Part shown: positions 24,929 through 34,355 of the stretch, in pieces
Layout: every line of letters begins with the position of its first letter
Position numbering within the stretch: position 1 is the stretch's first letter
Assembly: GCA_937892095.1 (NCBI GenBank)
Contig: CALAVC010000213.1
Coordinates: 1 to 51,940, forward strand
Source: an uncultured Bacteroidales bacterium
Lineage (GTDB): Bacteria; Bacteroidota; Bacteroidia; Bacteroidales; Marinilabiliaceae
DNA length: 51,940 nucleotides
Direction of reading: 5' to 3'
The notes under the pieces: generated by a model
Database searches by the model: none
The model's input: the letters and a program-made list of their open reading frames with translations, nothing else
Told to the model about the DNA's origin: nothing
Position numbers and translations under genes: made by a program

Positions 24929-27900
24929 TTACTTAACGATTACTTTGCGTGAGGCGTTGAGTGTGCCAGAATTAGCTTTTACTATGTACAGACCTACTTT
25001 GCCTATGCTGAGTGTGGCTTTGCCCTTGCTTGCTTGCTTAGCTACCACTCTGCCGAAGATGTCGTAGACAACAGCATTTACTTGTGCGTCGGCTTCGTTT
25101 GTGCTGACCTCTATGCTCTTCGATGTTTGACGTATGCTCAATTGTGCTTTGGCTACTTCGTCAATTACGGTTATTACACCATTATCATCGTCTTCTTCGT
25201 CTTCGGCTCTGTTGTAGGCTTCGTAGTCGAATGTGTTGTCAAAGAATGTTATGGTGAATCGGTCGTTGATTTCGGTGCCAGGCTGAGCAAGGAATGAGTA
25301 GTCTTGTTCGCGCAAGTTGACTCGGTTGCCGTTGAGCTTGTCGTTGATGTAGATGTCGAAGTCTTCGCTAAACATGGCAATGTCGGTTGCGCTGATTGTG
25401 TAGGGCTTGGTGGCATCAGCATCTGCCGATATGCGTACGCCAATGGGTAGCTCGTTCTGATTGTAGAGTGCGCCAAGGCAAGGGTAGGTAGCTATGAAGA
25501 GGGGCGTAGTGCCTTTGATTGCATATATGTAGTTGCTATTGCTATTGTCTTCTTCGCCAATGCCAAAGAAGGCTTGTGCATCGTTGGCAGACTTGCTAAA
25601 TGAGCCAGCGTTGCTGAAGCTATATGCGAATTCTGCTACTTTGCCTTTTTCGGTGGAGAGACTAATGTGGAGTGCGTCTGAAATGTTGCGAAGCGACTTG
25701 ATGGATACGCCACCACCCACAGATGTGGTCATTTGCGATGGGTCGATGGTTACAGATCCTGTGCCATTTTGGCTGTCGGCTGCGTCGACAAGGATAAAGA
25801 ACGACTGACCGGGTGCAAATACGTTTTCGTCAGAAGTGCTACTTAGTCCGCCTGCTACGACAGCGTCGGTGTAGTTGGAGCTACCAGCGGGTAGATAGCG
25901 GTAGTATACTTTGTTTTGAGCATTGCCACCTACGCTAATTGCTTCTGTCGTGATTGCGAATGGGAATGGGTTATTGAGTAGGTGCCAGCCGAAAGTGGTG
26001 TCGGCGTCTGTGCCGAGACCTGTAAGCTCAATAACGTCGGACTTGGAGTAGATTGCGCCCGTCTCGCTAACTGTTACTTTGCCTGTGCCTTTGTATTGGA
26101 ACGAAGAGCCTATGCCTCCGTGGCTAAACGAAGTCAGTTCGTCGCTATACTGATATGTTGTGGCGTCTAAAGTGCGGATGCGGTAGGCTGGGTCGTAGGA
26201 AGATGCTTTGGTGCAACTTACATCGAGAGAGCCACTCTTGACGGTAGAGCCTATGTAGTAGACGCGTCCGCCAGCGAGTATTCTGTTGACTACGGCATTG
26301 CCGTTGCCTGTGATGTCGGCACTGAGCGATGCTGTGCCTTTGCCATACGTCCCATCGTTGAAAGCTGAGTGGTTCATGACGATGGTGCCGTTGTTGGTTA
26401 TGCCACTGGTTACGATTAGGCTGACACCCTCGTCGACGGTGAGGGTTGCGCCGCTCTCGATGGTAATGGATTTAATGTTGAGGTCGCCATTGCTGGTTGT
26501 GATGACGGGATAGTTGGAGCAACCTGCAGGAATGGTAACGTTGCCAGTGCGCGAAGAGTAGCCCGAAGCCCAGTTGCTCTCGTTGTCCCAATCGGTGCTG
26601 GTGGCGCCACTCCAAGTGGGTTCAGAACTGTCTATTGTGCCAAAGGCAAAGTAGTAGTCTACGCCAGCAGTCATTGCTCCACTGCATATAATTATAGACG
26701 CGTTTTTGTTGTTCTGAACTTTTTTGAAGTAGAAGTCAGCGGCTGTCTCTTCGAATCCAATCTTGTTCCAAGTGGTCGAGTTGCTACTGCGGTAGAACAT
26801 ATATGTGCTACTAGTTGGCGAGCCTCCAATGATGGTAGGAGTGTATATCTGACCAGAGAACGAAGAAGACGTCTTGGCTGTGAGGTAGTACGCAGGGAAT
26901 GTGTATGTCGCATCGGCAGTTGCTCCACCCGCTGTTACGTAGGATAGGTTTTCGTCGTAAGCGATTTTAAGTTCGAGTGCGCTATTTGCGTCGGGGGTTA
27001 CGGTGAAAGAAGTGGCGTTATCGTCGCCACTGATGGCTACTGGGAAAGAGTATTCTAAACTTGCTGCCATTTGGCGACGCAGGCGACCGTAGACCTTGTA
27101 GCTGCCACTGGTGCTTGAAGCGTCGGTGTTGAGGAGGGCGAGGACAGAATTGTCGTATGTGTAGACATCTGCATTTATTTTGGCTTTTGCGCTTTCGCCC
27201 ACGCTAAATACGGCATCGCTTGTGGTCTCTGACTCAGAATTATAGCCTATGTTGAATGCTGATGCGCTGTGCGTAAAGACGTTGCTTACGGTTGCGTTGT
27301 GATCGACAGAGACTTCGTTGGAGCCACCGAGCGTGAGGTTGTAGTAAGTCTTCATGCCCGAGTGGAGGTCGAGAGCAATATTTTCAACACTTTCGGTGCC
27401 ATAGGTAAATGTGCCGCCAGAAGGGTTGTTGAAGTTGCTAAAATCTATTGGCAAAAAACTGCTTGTTGCATGGTTGAAAGTAATGTTTGCTGTCTGACCT
27501 AAAACTCTTAGATTGTCGAGGTTGCTAAGGTCTTTGTGCATTGTCAGCGTTGAAATGGCTTCCTCAGACACATCGAGCATTCCAAAGAAGTATACGTATG
27601 CTTCTGAGGCAATAGTTTGGTCTTCGTCTTCTTCAATCATAGCTTCGTAGTAATCGAAGTAGTCTGAGTAAGTCGTGTAGTCTTCGTATTCATCGGGCAT
27701 CTGCTCTTTTACATAGTTGAAGATTATCAGCAACTCGCTATCTGTAAAACTATCTTTTATATCGTTGAGTCGTTCCCAATCTATGTTTTCTATGTCATCG
27801 TCGGTAAGTCCTAATGCATCTATTTTTTCTTTTACGGCAACCAGTTCTCTAACATCTGAGTAGTATAGGATTATTTGAGAACTTTCGTTGTTGAATAACT

Positions 27901-28240
27901 TTTCAAAATTGTCGTTGATTGAACCTTTTGTGGTAAATGTAGCCTTAACGCCTGGTTTAATGCCAAACTTATATCCGTATTTGCCATTGGTCCAATTTTT
28001 AATGCCACCTGTTGTGGCTGCGACAGAAACGCTTGTTGTGCCAACTGTAGTAACAGAAACTGAATAGTTGAAATTTTGGTCGTCCATTACGTCTGCAGGG
28101 ACCCAACCTTTACCGATAAAATCGCCATCAGTTGTTAATACGATACCTGGGTAGGTTTGTGCATTTGCTGAGGCAAACGACAATACTAAGGTCAGCATAA
28201 GAAGTTTTACGCTGGCTAATATTTTTGTATGTTTTTTCAT
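24929..28240 (-). CDS. Large secreted protein with T9SS type A sorting domain
   Basis: The 1103-residue protein begins with a signal peptide (about 1-27, ending ASANA). It is rich in Ser, Thr, Asn and Gly, and ends in a type A C-terminal sorting domain (about 1030-1103): IEVSTNEADAQVNAVVYDI, FGRVVAK, then a GLYIVKANSG-type strand and a final VIVK. This domain directs export by the type IX secretion system and attachment or release at the surface. A region near 560-700 has ladder-like motifs (GATLTVDEGVSLIV) as in parallel beta-helix cargo. No catalytic motif is seen. A 52-residue peptide gene lies 44 bases upstream and may share its transcript. Confidence 0.82.
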   Translation of the reverse strand: MKKHTKILASVKLLMLTLVLSFASANAQTYPGIVLTTDGDFIGKGWVPADVMDDQNFNYSVSVTTVGTTSVSVAATTGGIKNWTNGKYGYKFGIKPGVKATFTTKGSINDNFEKLFNNESSQIILYYSDVRELVAVKEKIDALGLTDDDIENIDWERLNDIKDSFTDSELLIIFNYVKEQMPDEYEDYTTYSDYFDYYEAMIEEDEDQTIASEAYVYFFGMLDVSEEAISTLTMHKDLSNLDNLRVLGQTANITFNHATSSFLPIDFSNFNNPSGGTFTYGTESVENIALDLHSGMKTYYNLTLGGSNEVSVDHNATVSNVFTHSASAFNIGYNSESETTSDAVFSVGESAKAKINADVYTYDNSVLALLNTDASSTSGSYKVYGRLRRQMAASLEYSFPVAISGDDNATSFTVTPDANSALELKIAYDENLSYVTAGGATADATYTFPAYYLTAKTSSSFSGQIYTPTIIGGSPTSSTYMFYRSSNSTTWNKIGFEETAADFYFKKVQNNKNASIIICSGAMTAGVDYYFAFGTIDSSEPTWSGATSTDWDNESNWASGYSSRTGNVTIPAGCSNYPVITTSNGDLNIKSITIESGATLTVDEGVSLIVTSGITNNGTIVMNHSAFNDGTYGKGTASLSADITGNGNAVVNRILAGGRVYYIGSTVKSGSLDVSCTKASSYDPAYRIRTLDATTYQYSDELTSFSHGGIGSSFQYKGTGKVTVSETGAIYSKSDVIELTGLGTDADTTFGWHLLNNPFPFAITTEAISVGGNAQNKVYYRYLPAGSSNYTDAVVAGGLSSTSDENVFAPGQSFFILVDAADSQNGTGSVTIDPSQMTTSVGGGVSIKSLRNISDALHISLSTEKGKVAEFAYSFSNAGSFSKSANDAQAFFGIGEEDNSNSNYIYAIKGTTPLFIATYPCLGALYNQNELPIGVRISADADATKPYTISATDIAMFSEDFDIYINDKLNGNRVNLREQDYSFLAQPGTEINDRFTITFFDNTFDYEAYNRAEDEEDDDNGVITVIDEVAKAQLSIRQTSKSIEVSTNEADAQVNAVVYDIFGRVVAKQASKGKATLSIGKVGLYIVKANSGTLNASRKVIVK

Positions 28241-28284
28241 TCTTCTAAAAGTTTTAGTTTTTGCTTATGCGAGAGGTTAGCGAC

Positions 28285-28443
28285 TTATCCGAATGGATTG
28301 TTTGGGTCGTAGCCGAAGTCTTCTTCTTCGTCGCTGTTTTTAGGAGGGTTGTCTGTGGTCTTTTCTTCGCTTGCAAGCATGACAGACACTTGTGTGTCGA
28401 GATTAATCTCGTTGAGTTCGGGGGTGATGTATGTTTTCTTCAT
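28285..28443 (-). CDS. 52-residue acidic peptide upstream of the T9SS cargo gene
   Basis: I use the ATG at 28443, where the product opens with MKKTYITPELNEINLDTQ. A longer in-frame version from 28590 has an unconvincing N-terminus and would run over the promoter. The peptide has no clear membrane helix and ends in an acidic, Pro/Asn-rich tail (DEEEDFGYDPNNPFG). Short proteins starting MKKxYxxPE are common and uncharacterised in Prevotella-like Bacteroidota. It lies 44 bases before the large T9SS cargo, so a joint transcript is likely. The function is unknown. Confidence 0.6.
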   Translation of the reverse strand: MKKTYITPELNEINLDTQVSVMLASEEKTTDNPPKNSDEEEDFGYDPNNPFG

Positions 28444-28551
28444 TGTGTAGAAATTTTTCAGAGTTAGTTGTTTCAATTGGTCCGAGTATGTAGCGGTTAC
28501 AATAATCGTACCATATTGATTTTTGTATGGATTCGTGAGATAATTAAGGGC

Positions 28552-28582
28552 GAAAGTTACTTTTTTTCTGAAAATTGAGCAA
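28552..28582 (-). promoter_or_regulatory. Candidate promoter of the small peptide / T9SS cargo unit
   Basis: On the minus strand, TTG (28582-28580), a 20-base spacer and TAACTTTC (28559-28552) match the consensus with one mismatch in the -7 element. The leader would be about 100 bases. Confidence 0.45.
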
Positions 28583-28685
28583 CTCCACAATTATTTTCGT
28601 ACTTCTACGTATGTGATAAAATTTTGTTTTGTTGTTGGAGTTTTTCTTTGTTGTGGACCTTTATGGCGTGACGGGAAAACGAAAA

Positions 28686-28712
28686 CAGGACAGAGCGTAA
28701 TACTCTGTCCTG
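28686..28712 (-). terminator. Terminator of the alpha-2-macroglobulin gene
   Basis: CAGGACAGAG pairs perfectly with CTCTGTCCTG over 10 bp with a 7-base loop. TTTT and further T residues follow on the minus strand, 26 bases past the stop codon. Confidence 0.85.
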
Positions 28713-28737
28713 CAAAGAGTTGCGAAATGGTGTGTGG

Positions 28738-31700
28738 TTACTCTACAATGACATGTGTGCTTGACGTGTTGCCCGTTGTGGTGGCATCGTACATGGCTTC
28801 GGCCGTAATGGCTGGAGCGTAATACTTGCCAGCATAGGTTGCGCTCAGGTCCAGATTGTAGGTTACGGTTTGTTGTGGTCGTAGGCTGTTGATGTAGGTT
28901 AGTTGTCGGTCGTCGCGTGTGTCGGCGTAGCTAACTGAAGAACTGTTGGCTTCGGCAAACTTGAGTATTTCCCAGCCAGCTGGCAGAATGTGCGTGATGG
29001 CTACATTTTCGAGGGTGCGAGAAGTGGTGTTGGTTATGCTGACAGAGGCTGTGAAAGTGGTGCCTTGCTGCAACTCTTCGACAGGCATGCCTTGATAGCT
29101 TACGGCTACGCGAAGTCCGTTGGTGCTTTCGCTCACTTGTCCTTGGTCGACAAGAGAGTAGGCAGAGGCTTCGATAAATATGGTGCCGTTGCCATTGTTG
29201 CTTACTTCGAGGTCGGCATTAGCTGTGTCGGCAACCTTAGAGTTCCAAAGGCGTTTGTCGGTGCTGACGGAGGCAAATTTTTTGCCGTCGGCTTTGATTG
29301 TGGCATCTATGTGGTTGTTGACGGGGTTGCGAGCAAAATATTTGCTCATTGCCATTATGTTGAGAGCAGTGTTGTATGTCGAGAGCCAATTGTCGGAGAC
29401 GAGTTCCTTGCGAATTTTTTCGGCGACCTCGGCTACAGAGGCATCGTTGAGGGCCGTTAGGGCTACGAGTTTCATGGCGTCGTCGGCAGCACCGATGGAT
29501 TTGCGAGCTGAAGGAGCCTGACCGCTAACGGCGAAAGCCGCTGAGAGTTTGTTCTTGTTTGCATCGCTTAGTCGGTTGCGGTCTTCAAAGATTCGGTTCA
29601 TGATTCCTTGCTCGCTTTTGCCATCGGAGGCAAGAGCGTAGAGCGCAAGCGTATAGCCGTCTTCGTGCCAAGAGTATTGTCGGCCACTTTGCCACTTACG
29701 AACCGTCGTGCGCAAATAGTTGCGGAGCTTACTCTTTAGGTTGCTTGGCACGAGATAGCCTTTGCGGTCGGCTTCGCAGAGGAATGTGTAGACGTAGGCT
29801 GAAGCCCATAGGCTGTTGTCGGGACTGCCTGGCCAGTATGCCATGCCACCATCGCTTGTGGCGTAGTTTTTTAGTCGAGAGATTACAGATTTTACGTTGT
29901 CTTCGGCTGCTTTTTGTTGCTCGGCAGTCAGCTCCGTAAATTCGGACAGATAGAGTTGTGGGAATGCTTTTGAGGTTATTTGTTCGGCACATCCGTGAGG
30001 ATATGACAACAAGTTGCTTAGTCTGCCAGCGAGGTTGAGCGGCTGCGAATTGCTTAGCTCAATGTCGACGTGTCCATCGGCATTTTTTTGTCCGAGGTTA
30101 CCTTTCCAAGTCTTGCCAGCTGCAAGTGTTGCAGAGGTTGTTTTTACTATTGTTTGAGATACGCGACGAACGTCGAGTAAGGTGGAATAGTTTGTTTTTT
30201 CGCTACCCGATTGTGCAGTTAACGAAACTTCTATTTTGCCTTCTTTTTTGCCAGCTCGCAAGCGGAATTGTACAGTTTTGTCGCCCGTCTGACCGCCAAA
30301 GTTGATGGTCTGCGACTTCGGACCAACTATTTCGGCGTCGCCTTTGACACTGAGTGTGGTCGTGACGTCGTTCATGTTCTTTGTGGCAAAGACTGTGGCT
30401 GCTATCGTTGTTTCGTCGTCAGCCCCGACCAATCGGGGCATCGTCCCGATGAGCATGAGCGGACGGCTAACCTTGACACTCTTTTCGGCATTGCCATAGG
30501 CTACGCCATCGGCAGCAACAACCATTACGCGTACACGTCCGTTGTAGTTTGGTACGTCGATGGTGTGCTTGCGAGTCTCGCCCTTGGCGAGGACGTAGGG
30601 ACCTTCGAAATGAACCATTGGTGTGAAGCGATTGACAAAAGCTTTTTTGCCTCCACCACCAAAGAACCCGTCGCCACCTACGCTGAACATTTGCTCTATG
30701 CGACCACCAAAGGCACCGCTTACGTTGGAGTAGACGTCCCACAAGCGAACACCCAAAGCTTCGCGTCCGTTAAATTTAGTCCAAGGGTCTGGCGTGGCGA
30801 AGTGTGTCAGGTCGAGAAGTCCTTCGTCGACAACGGCGAGCGTGTATGCCATGGGTCGTTTGTCGTTTTCTTTTATGCTGATGGTTGTCTTTTCAAGTGG
30901 TCGGATTTCGTCGTCCATGCTGATGACTGGCACGAGGTGGCTAAGTGGACTTTCGACAGCTATGGGTGCAATGCCGTAGAGACGTATGGGCATGTCGTTG
31001 GCTGTCTGGTCGTAGGGTTGTACAACCGATATGCATGCGTAGACATTTGGGAGCATGTCTTCGGTTACCTTGAAGGTGGCTTGTGTCGTGCCTTTGTTGC
31101 AGTCTATTAGTCGGCTGTCGATAACGCGCGTGCCGTTGCAGATGTTGACAATGGCTTTGCTGCCTGCCGACGAAGGGAACGATATGTTTGCTTCGTCACC
31201 GACGTTGTAGCTTTTTTTGCTGGGTTGTAGTTTCATGGTTACGGCAGCGTCGCGCTCGTTGGTGCTACGCTTGCCAAACATGTCGGGCCAATCGATATAT
31301 GTCATTAGAGAAGTGCGGTGTCCTGCGCCATCTTTGACTACAATGAGGTAGGCTCCCCAGTCGTCGCGTCCCACATTGAGTTTGAACGATGCTTTGCCTT
31401 GAATGTCGGTCGTTAAGTTGAATGCGCGGAAAGGAGTCTCGTATTCTGAAGCTGCAAAGTCGGCCATGTTGCCCGAGCCCGATTGCCACCACCAGTACCA
31501 ATTTTTCTTATATACGCTGGCTTGTAGCGATACGCCTTGTTGTGGCTTGCCGTCGGCATTGACCACTATTGTTCGGAAGATGTTGTCTTTGCCTGTTTCG
31601 AGTGGCTGTCGGTCGTCTTTGCCTGCGGGCGATGCCAAGCCAACATAGCGATAGTAGGGCGAGTAGCGCACTTGCGAGTAGTCGGTGCTAAACTCGCCAG

Positions 31701-34158
31701 AGGCTTCGTAGACACGTGTGGTAAGGTTGAGGTTGAGCATGCCTGGTGCGTTGGTTGTGTTGGGCGTCAGACCTATGCGGAATGTGGTGTTGCCGTTGTC
31801 GTCGGTTGTCGACTTGCAGATGTCTTCTTCGTCGAATTGGCACGTCTTGGTATTGTCGTCGAAGTTGTATTCTTCGAGACCTTTCCACGTGGTGTGAGCT
31901 TTGACAAACGTGCCGCTGACGGTGAATTGTTGGTCGTGTGTGGTTGCACCGTTGAGCCACTCTGTGTGTAGCGACACCATGTTGTTTTGTGGGGTGAGAA
32001 CGTCGTAGTGCGAGAGTTCAATTTTCATTCGGTTGGGCTTGATGGCTTCTATGCGCAAGCTCTTCTCGAACTGCACATTGCCGACGCTTACTACGGCTGT
32101 GTAGACGCCTGTTGGGTCGGTTGGGTCTGTTGGAACGTCCCAACTGTAGAGTCCGAGTTTACCATCGGTCTTCACCTGCTGGCAGATTAGTCTGCCACGA
32201 GCATCGGTTACTTTGAGGGTTACGGGGTGACCGACGGGTAGCGTGTTGTCGCGGTCGGAGAGTATGAAAGATAGGTGAATGTTGTCGCCCGGTCGCCATA
32301 CGCCACGTTCGCCATATATGAAGCCTTTCAGTCCAGAGCGTACGGTTTCGCCCGAAACGTTGAATGTACTGGTCGAGAGGCTATTTGCTGGGTCTATGCG
32401 GAGGTAGTTTATGTCGTTTCCGTTGCGTGCTACGATGTATGTTGGCTTGCCTTCGGTAGTCTTGTATGTGATGTCTGCCATGCCAGAGCCATCGGTGGTC
32501 CCGCTGCCAATTGTGCGTCCCTGATAGCTCATGACGTCTATTGCTACGCCCGACATTGGCATGGTGGTGCGCAAGTCGAGGGCTATGCATTTTATTTGCG
32601 AGCCTGTGCCAGCACAAGCTGTAAGTCCGATGTTGGTGGCTAAGACATTGCGACAAGCTTCGGTGTTGGCATTTTGGTAGTTGTAGAAGCTTGGTTTGGA
32701 CGGGTCTTCATTGTCCGAGTATTCGTAGTCGAACATGTTCCAATGTCCATAGTAGTAGCCATCGTTGAAAGGTGTGCTAAGCTTGTCGAAGAGAGCTTTG
32801 TCGGCAGCTTCTATGTCGGCGTCGGTGAAGTCGGCTTGCGGATAGTCTGGCCATGCAGAGTATTGTGGGAGCATGAAAAGTTCTAATCGATATATTGCAC
32901 CGGGTTCAGTCTCCATAAGCTCTTTGACGTTGAACGCATAGGTGTGCGGACGTGTGAGGTCGGCGTTTTTCTGGTCGAGGCGAATAGTTTTGACGGCTAC
33001 TGGATAGGCTATTTGCGACAAAGAGCTATTCTCGCTAATGTCGCAATTTTGCATCATCTGCCCCACCTTGTCTCCAAAAATGCGGAATATTGCCACAGTC
33101 ACGGCACGCATATATACGGCAGAGAATGGGACGATTTCGTTGTCCGATATGGGAATGATTGTTCCTGTTGAGCCAGCAAAAGCTACCTTTGGCTCACTCT
33201 TGGCAAGTTCTACTGTCAGTTGCTTGTCGGCTCCAAGAGTCAGACCTTTGCTACTACGGATGTTGGCAGAGAGAATGACCTCTACGCTGCCTTGTCGACC
33301 ATTGTCGGGATAGAGGCGTAGGCGGTTGCCTTCGACGCTTACTTGTTTGCTTGTGTTGCCCTCTATGTATGCCAAGCCCTTGGTTTTTTGGTTGGCATCG
33401 AGTTTCTTGGTAAATGTTATGTCGATGTATTGTTGGTTGTCGCCTCCGAGGTCGACGTTGTAGACGTCGAAATAGCCTTTGCGTGGTACGGTGCATTCGT
33501 GCAATACTTCTTGTGTGCCCTGACCATCGTTCATGATGAGTTGTACGGTCTGGTCGGTAGCAGCAGAGGCGTAACGTGCTTTGATTACATGCTCGTTGCT
33601 CGAAGAAGACGAAATGCTAAATTTTGTTGCTGGCGATAGCTTCAGTACTGGTGCAAGCGATGTGCTGTCTTCGCGGTCGAGACTGTTGACGGTGAAGGCT
33701 ACTTCGTACACGTCGTCTTCGGTCTCAGAAAGTTCTTCGGTGTAGACCGAGAGGAGTAGAGGTTTTACTTGAAACTTAAAGTTGAACTCGTCGTCGCTAC
33801 CATTTGTTTCGAAAACTTTCGAGAGGTCGACCGAGACGCTATACTCTTTGTCGCGAACGAGTGGTTCTTTGGGTTGGAAAACTATTGTGTGTGCATCGGC
33901 AAAAGAGTATTGTCCGGCAGGTTCTGGCGAAATCTTCATGACCTTTTCGGGCTTCACTTTTTTAAGTGTTGCTGAGTCGATGTCTGTGCTCAGCATTACG
34001 TAGATAGATGCATATCGGCTTACTTTGCCCGACGTGAACGCGCTTATGTATGCGTTTTGCTGTGGAGTGTCCGAGGCTTGTTTGTTGGAGCACGACGTGA
34101 GCACTCCAAGCCATGCACAGCATACAAAAAATAGTAGAAATGCGATTTTTTGTCTCAT
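28738..34158 (-). CDS. Alpha-2-macroglobulin-family lipoprotein (YfaS-like)
   Basis: I start at the ATG at 34158, which gives a lipoprotein signal with Cys23 (VLTSC). An in-frame extension to 34401 has no signal features. The 1806-residue protein has serial macroglobulin beta domains, a bait-like middle region, a segment with GFIYGERGVWRPGD typical of bacterial MG domains, and the thioester motif CAEQ beginning at Cys1390 (YPHGCAEQITS). An alpha-helical toroid-like region and a final beta domain follow. Bacterial homologues trap proteases in the cell envelope. The usual neighbour pbpC is not in this window. A TAnnTTTG element lies about 40 bases upstream. Confidence 0.92.
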   Translation of the reverse strand: MRQKIAFLLFFVCCAWLGVLTSCSNKQASDTPQQNAYISAFTSGKVSRYASIYVMLSTDIDSATLKKVKPEKVMKISPEPAGQYSFADAHTIVFQPKEPLVRDKEYSVSVDLSKVFETNGSDDEFNFKFQVKPLLLSVYTEELSETEDDVYEVAFTVNSLDREDSTSLAPVLKLSPATKFSISSSSSNEHVIKARYASAATDQTVQLIMNDGQGTQEVLHECTVPRKGYFDVYNVDLGGDNQQYIDITFTKKLDANQKTKGLAYIEGNTSKQVSVEGNRLRLYPDNGRQGSVEVILSANIRSSKGLTLGADKQLTVELAKSEPKVAFAGSTGTIIPISDNEIVPFSAVYMRAVTVAIFRIFGDKVGQMMQNCDISENSSLSQIAYPVAVKTIRLDQKNADLTRPHTYAFNVKELMETEPGAIYRLELFMLPQYSAWPDYPQADFTDADIEAADKALFDKLSTPFNDGYYYGHWNMFDYEYSDNEDPSKPSFYNYQNANTEACRNVLATNIGLTACAGTGSQIKCIALDLRTTMPMSGVAIDVMSYQGRTIGSGTTDGSGMADITYKTTEGKPTYIVARNGNDINYLRIDPANSLSTSTFNVSGETVRSGLKGFIYGERGVWRPGDNIHLSFILSDRDNTLPVGHPVTLKVTDARGRLICQQVKTDGKLGLYSWDVPTDPTDPTGVYTAVVSVGNVQFEKSLRIEAIKPNRMKIELSHYDVLTPQNNMVSLHTEWLNGATTHDQQFTVSGTFVKAHTTWKGLEEYNFDDNTKTCQFDEEDICKSTTDDNGNTTFRIGLTPNTTNAPGMLNLNLTTRVYEASGEFSTDYSQVRYSPYYRYVGLASPAGKDDRQPLETGKDNIFRTIVVNADGKPQQGVSLQASVYKKNWYWWWQSGSGNMADFAASEYETPFRAFNLTTDIQGKASFKLNVGRDDWGAYLIVVKDGAGHRTSLMTYIDWPDMFGKRSTNERDAAVTMKLQPSKKSYNVGDEANISFPSSAGSKAIVNICNGTRVIDSRLIDCNKGTTQATFKVTEDMLPNVYACISVVQPYDQTANDMPIRLYGIAPIAVESPLSHLVPVISMDDEIRPLEKTTISIKENDKRPMAYTLAVVDEGLLDLTHFATPDPWTKFNGREALGVRLWDVYSNVSGAFGGRIEQMFSVGGDGFFGGGGKKAFVNRFTPMVHFEGPYVLAKGETRKHTIDVPNYNGRVRVMVVAADGVAYGNAEKSVKVSRPLMLIGTMPRLVGADDETTIAATVFATKNMNDVTTTLSVKGDAEIVGPKSQTINFGGQTGDKTVQFRLRAGKKEGKIEVSLTAQSGSEKTNYSTLLDVRRVSQTIVKTTSATLAAGKTWKGNLGQKNADGHVDIELSNSQPLNLAGRLSNLLSYPHGCAEQITSKAFPQLYLSEFTELTAEQQKAAEDNVKSVISRLKNYATSDGGMAYWPGSPDNSLWASAYVYTFLCEADRKGYLVPSNLKSKLRNYLRTTVRKWQSGRQYSWHEDGYTLALYALASDGKSEQGIMNRIFEDRNRLSDANKNKLSAAFAVSGQAPSARKSIGAADDAMKLVALTALNDASVAEVAEKIRKELVSDNWLSTYNTALNIMAMSKYFARNPVNNHIDATIKADGKKFASVSTDKRLWNSKVADTANADLEVSNNGNGTIFIEASAYSLVDQGQVSESTNGLRVAVSYQGMPVEELQQGTTFTASVSITNTTSRTLENVAITHILPAGWEILKFAEANSSSVSYADTRDDRQLTYINSLRPQQTVTYNLDLSATYAGKYYAPAITAEAMYDATTTGNTSSTHVIVE

Positions 34159-34199
34159 AGAAAAATGTAGCTGGTTTTGCTTGAAAGTATTTATGATAA

Positions 34200-34207
34200 C
34201 AAATTTA
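34200..34207 (-). promoter_or_regulatory. -7 element of the alpha-2-macroglobulin gene
   Basis: The minus strand reads TAAATTTG, an exact TAnnTTTG match 42 bases upstream of the chosen ATG. This supports that start over the longer frame. No clear -33 TTTG is seen. Confidence 0.5.
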
Positions 34208-34355
34208 GAACGATTATTCGTTTGTAGGTAATTGCGTGTAAAAAAATGTAAATATTTGCTTTTTGAGCCAATTTGTCGGATAAGTTTTGTGGTTCGTCTA
34301 ATAAGTTTTTCGCTCTTGTTTTGAGTATATAAATTAGCTTTTGTAATAATAATAA

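Noticed and set aside
28444..28590. N-terminal extension of the small acidic peptide
   Set aside because: The added 49 residues look like untranslated leader, and the candidate promoter lies inside this stretch.
34159..34355. Origin of replication between the divergent alpha-2-macroglobulin and outer membrane protein genes
   Set aside because: The gap is AT-rich and at the skew switch, but I see no cluster of DnaA boxes and no dnaA, dnaN or gyrB nearby; one imperfect box-like sequence is not enough.
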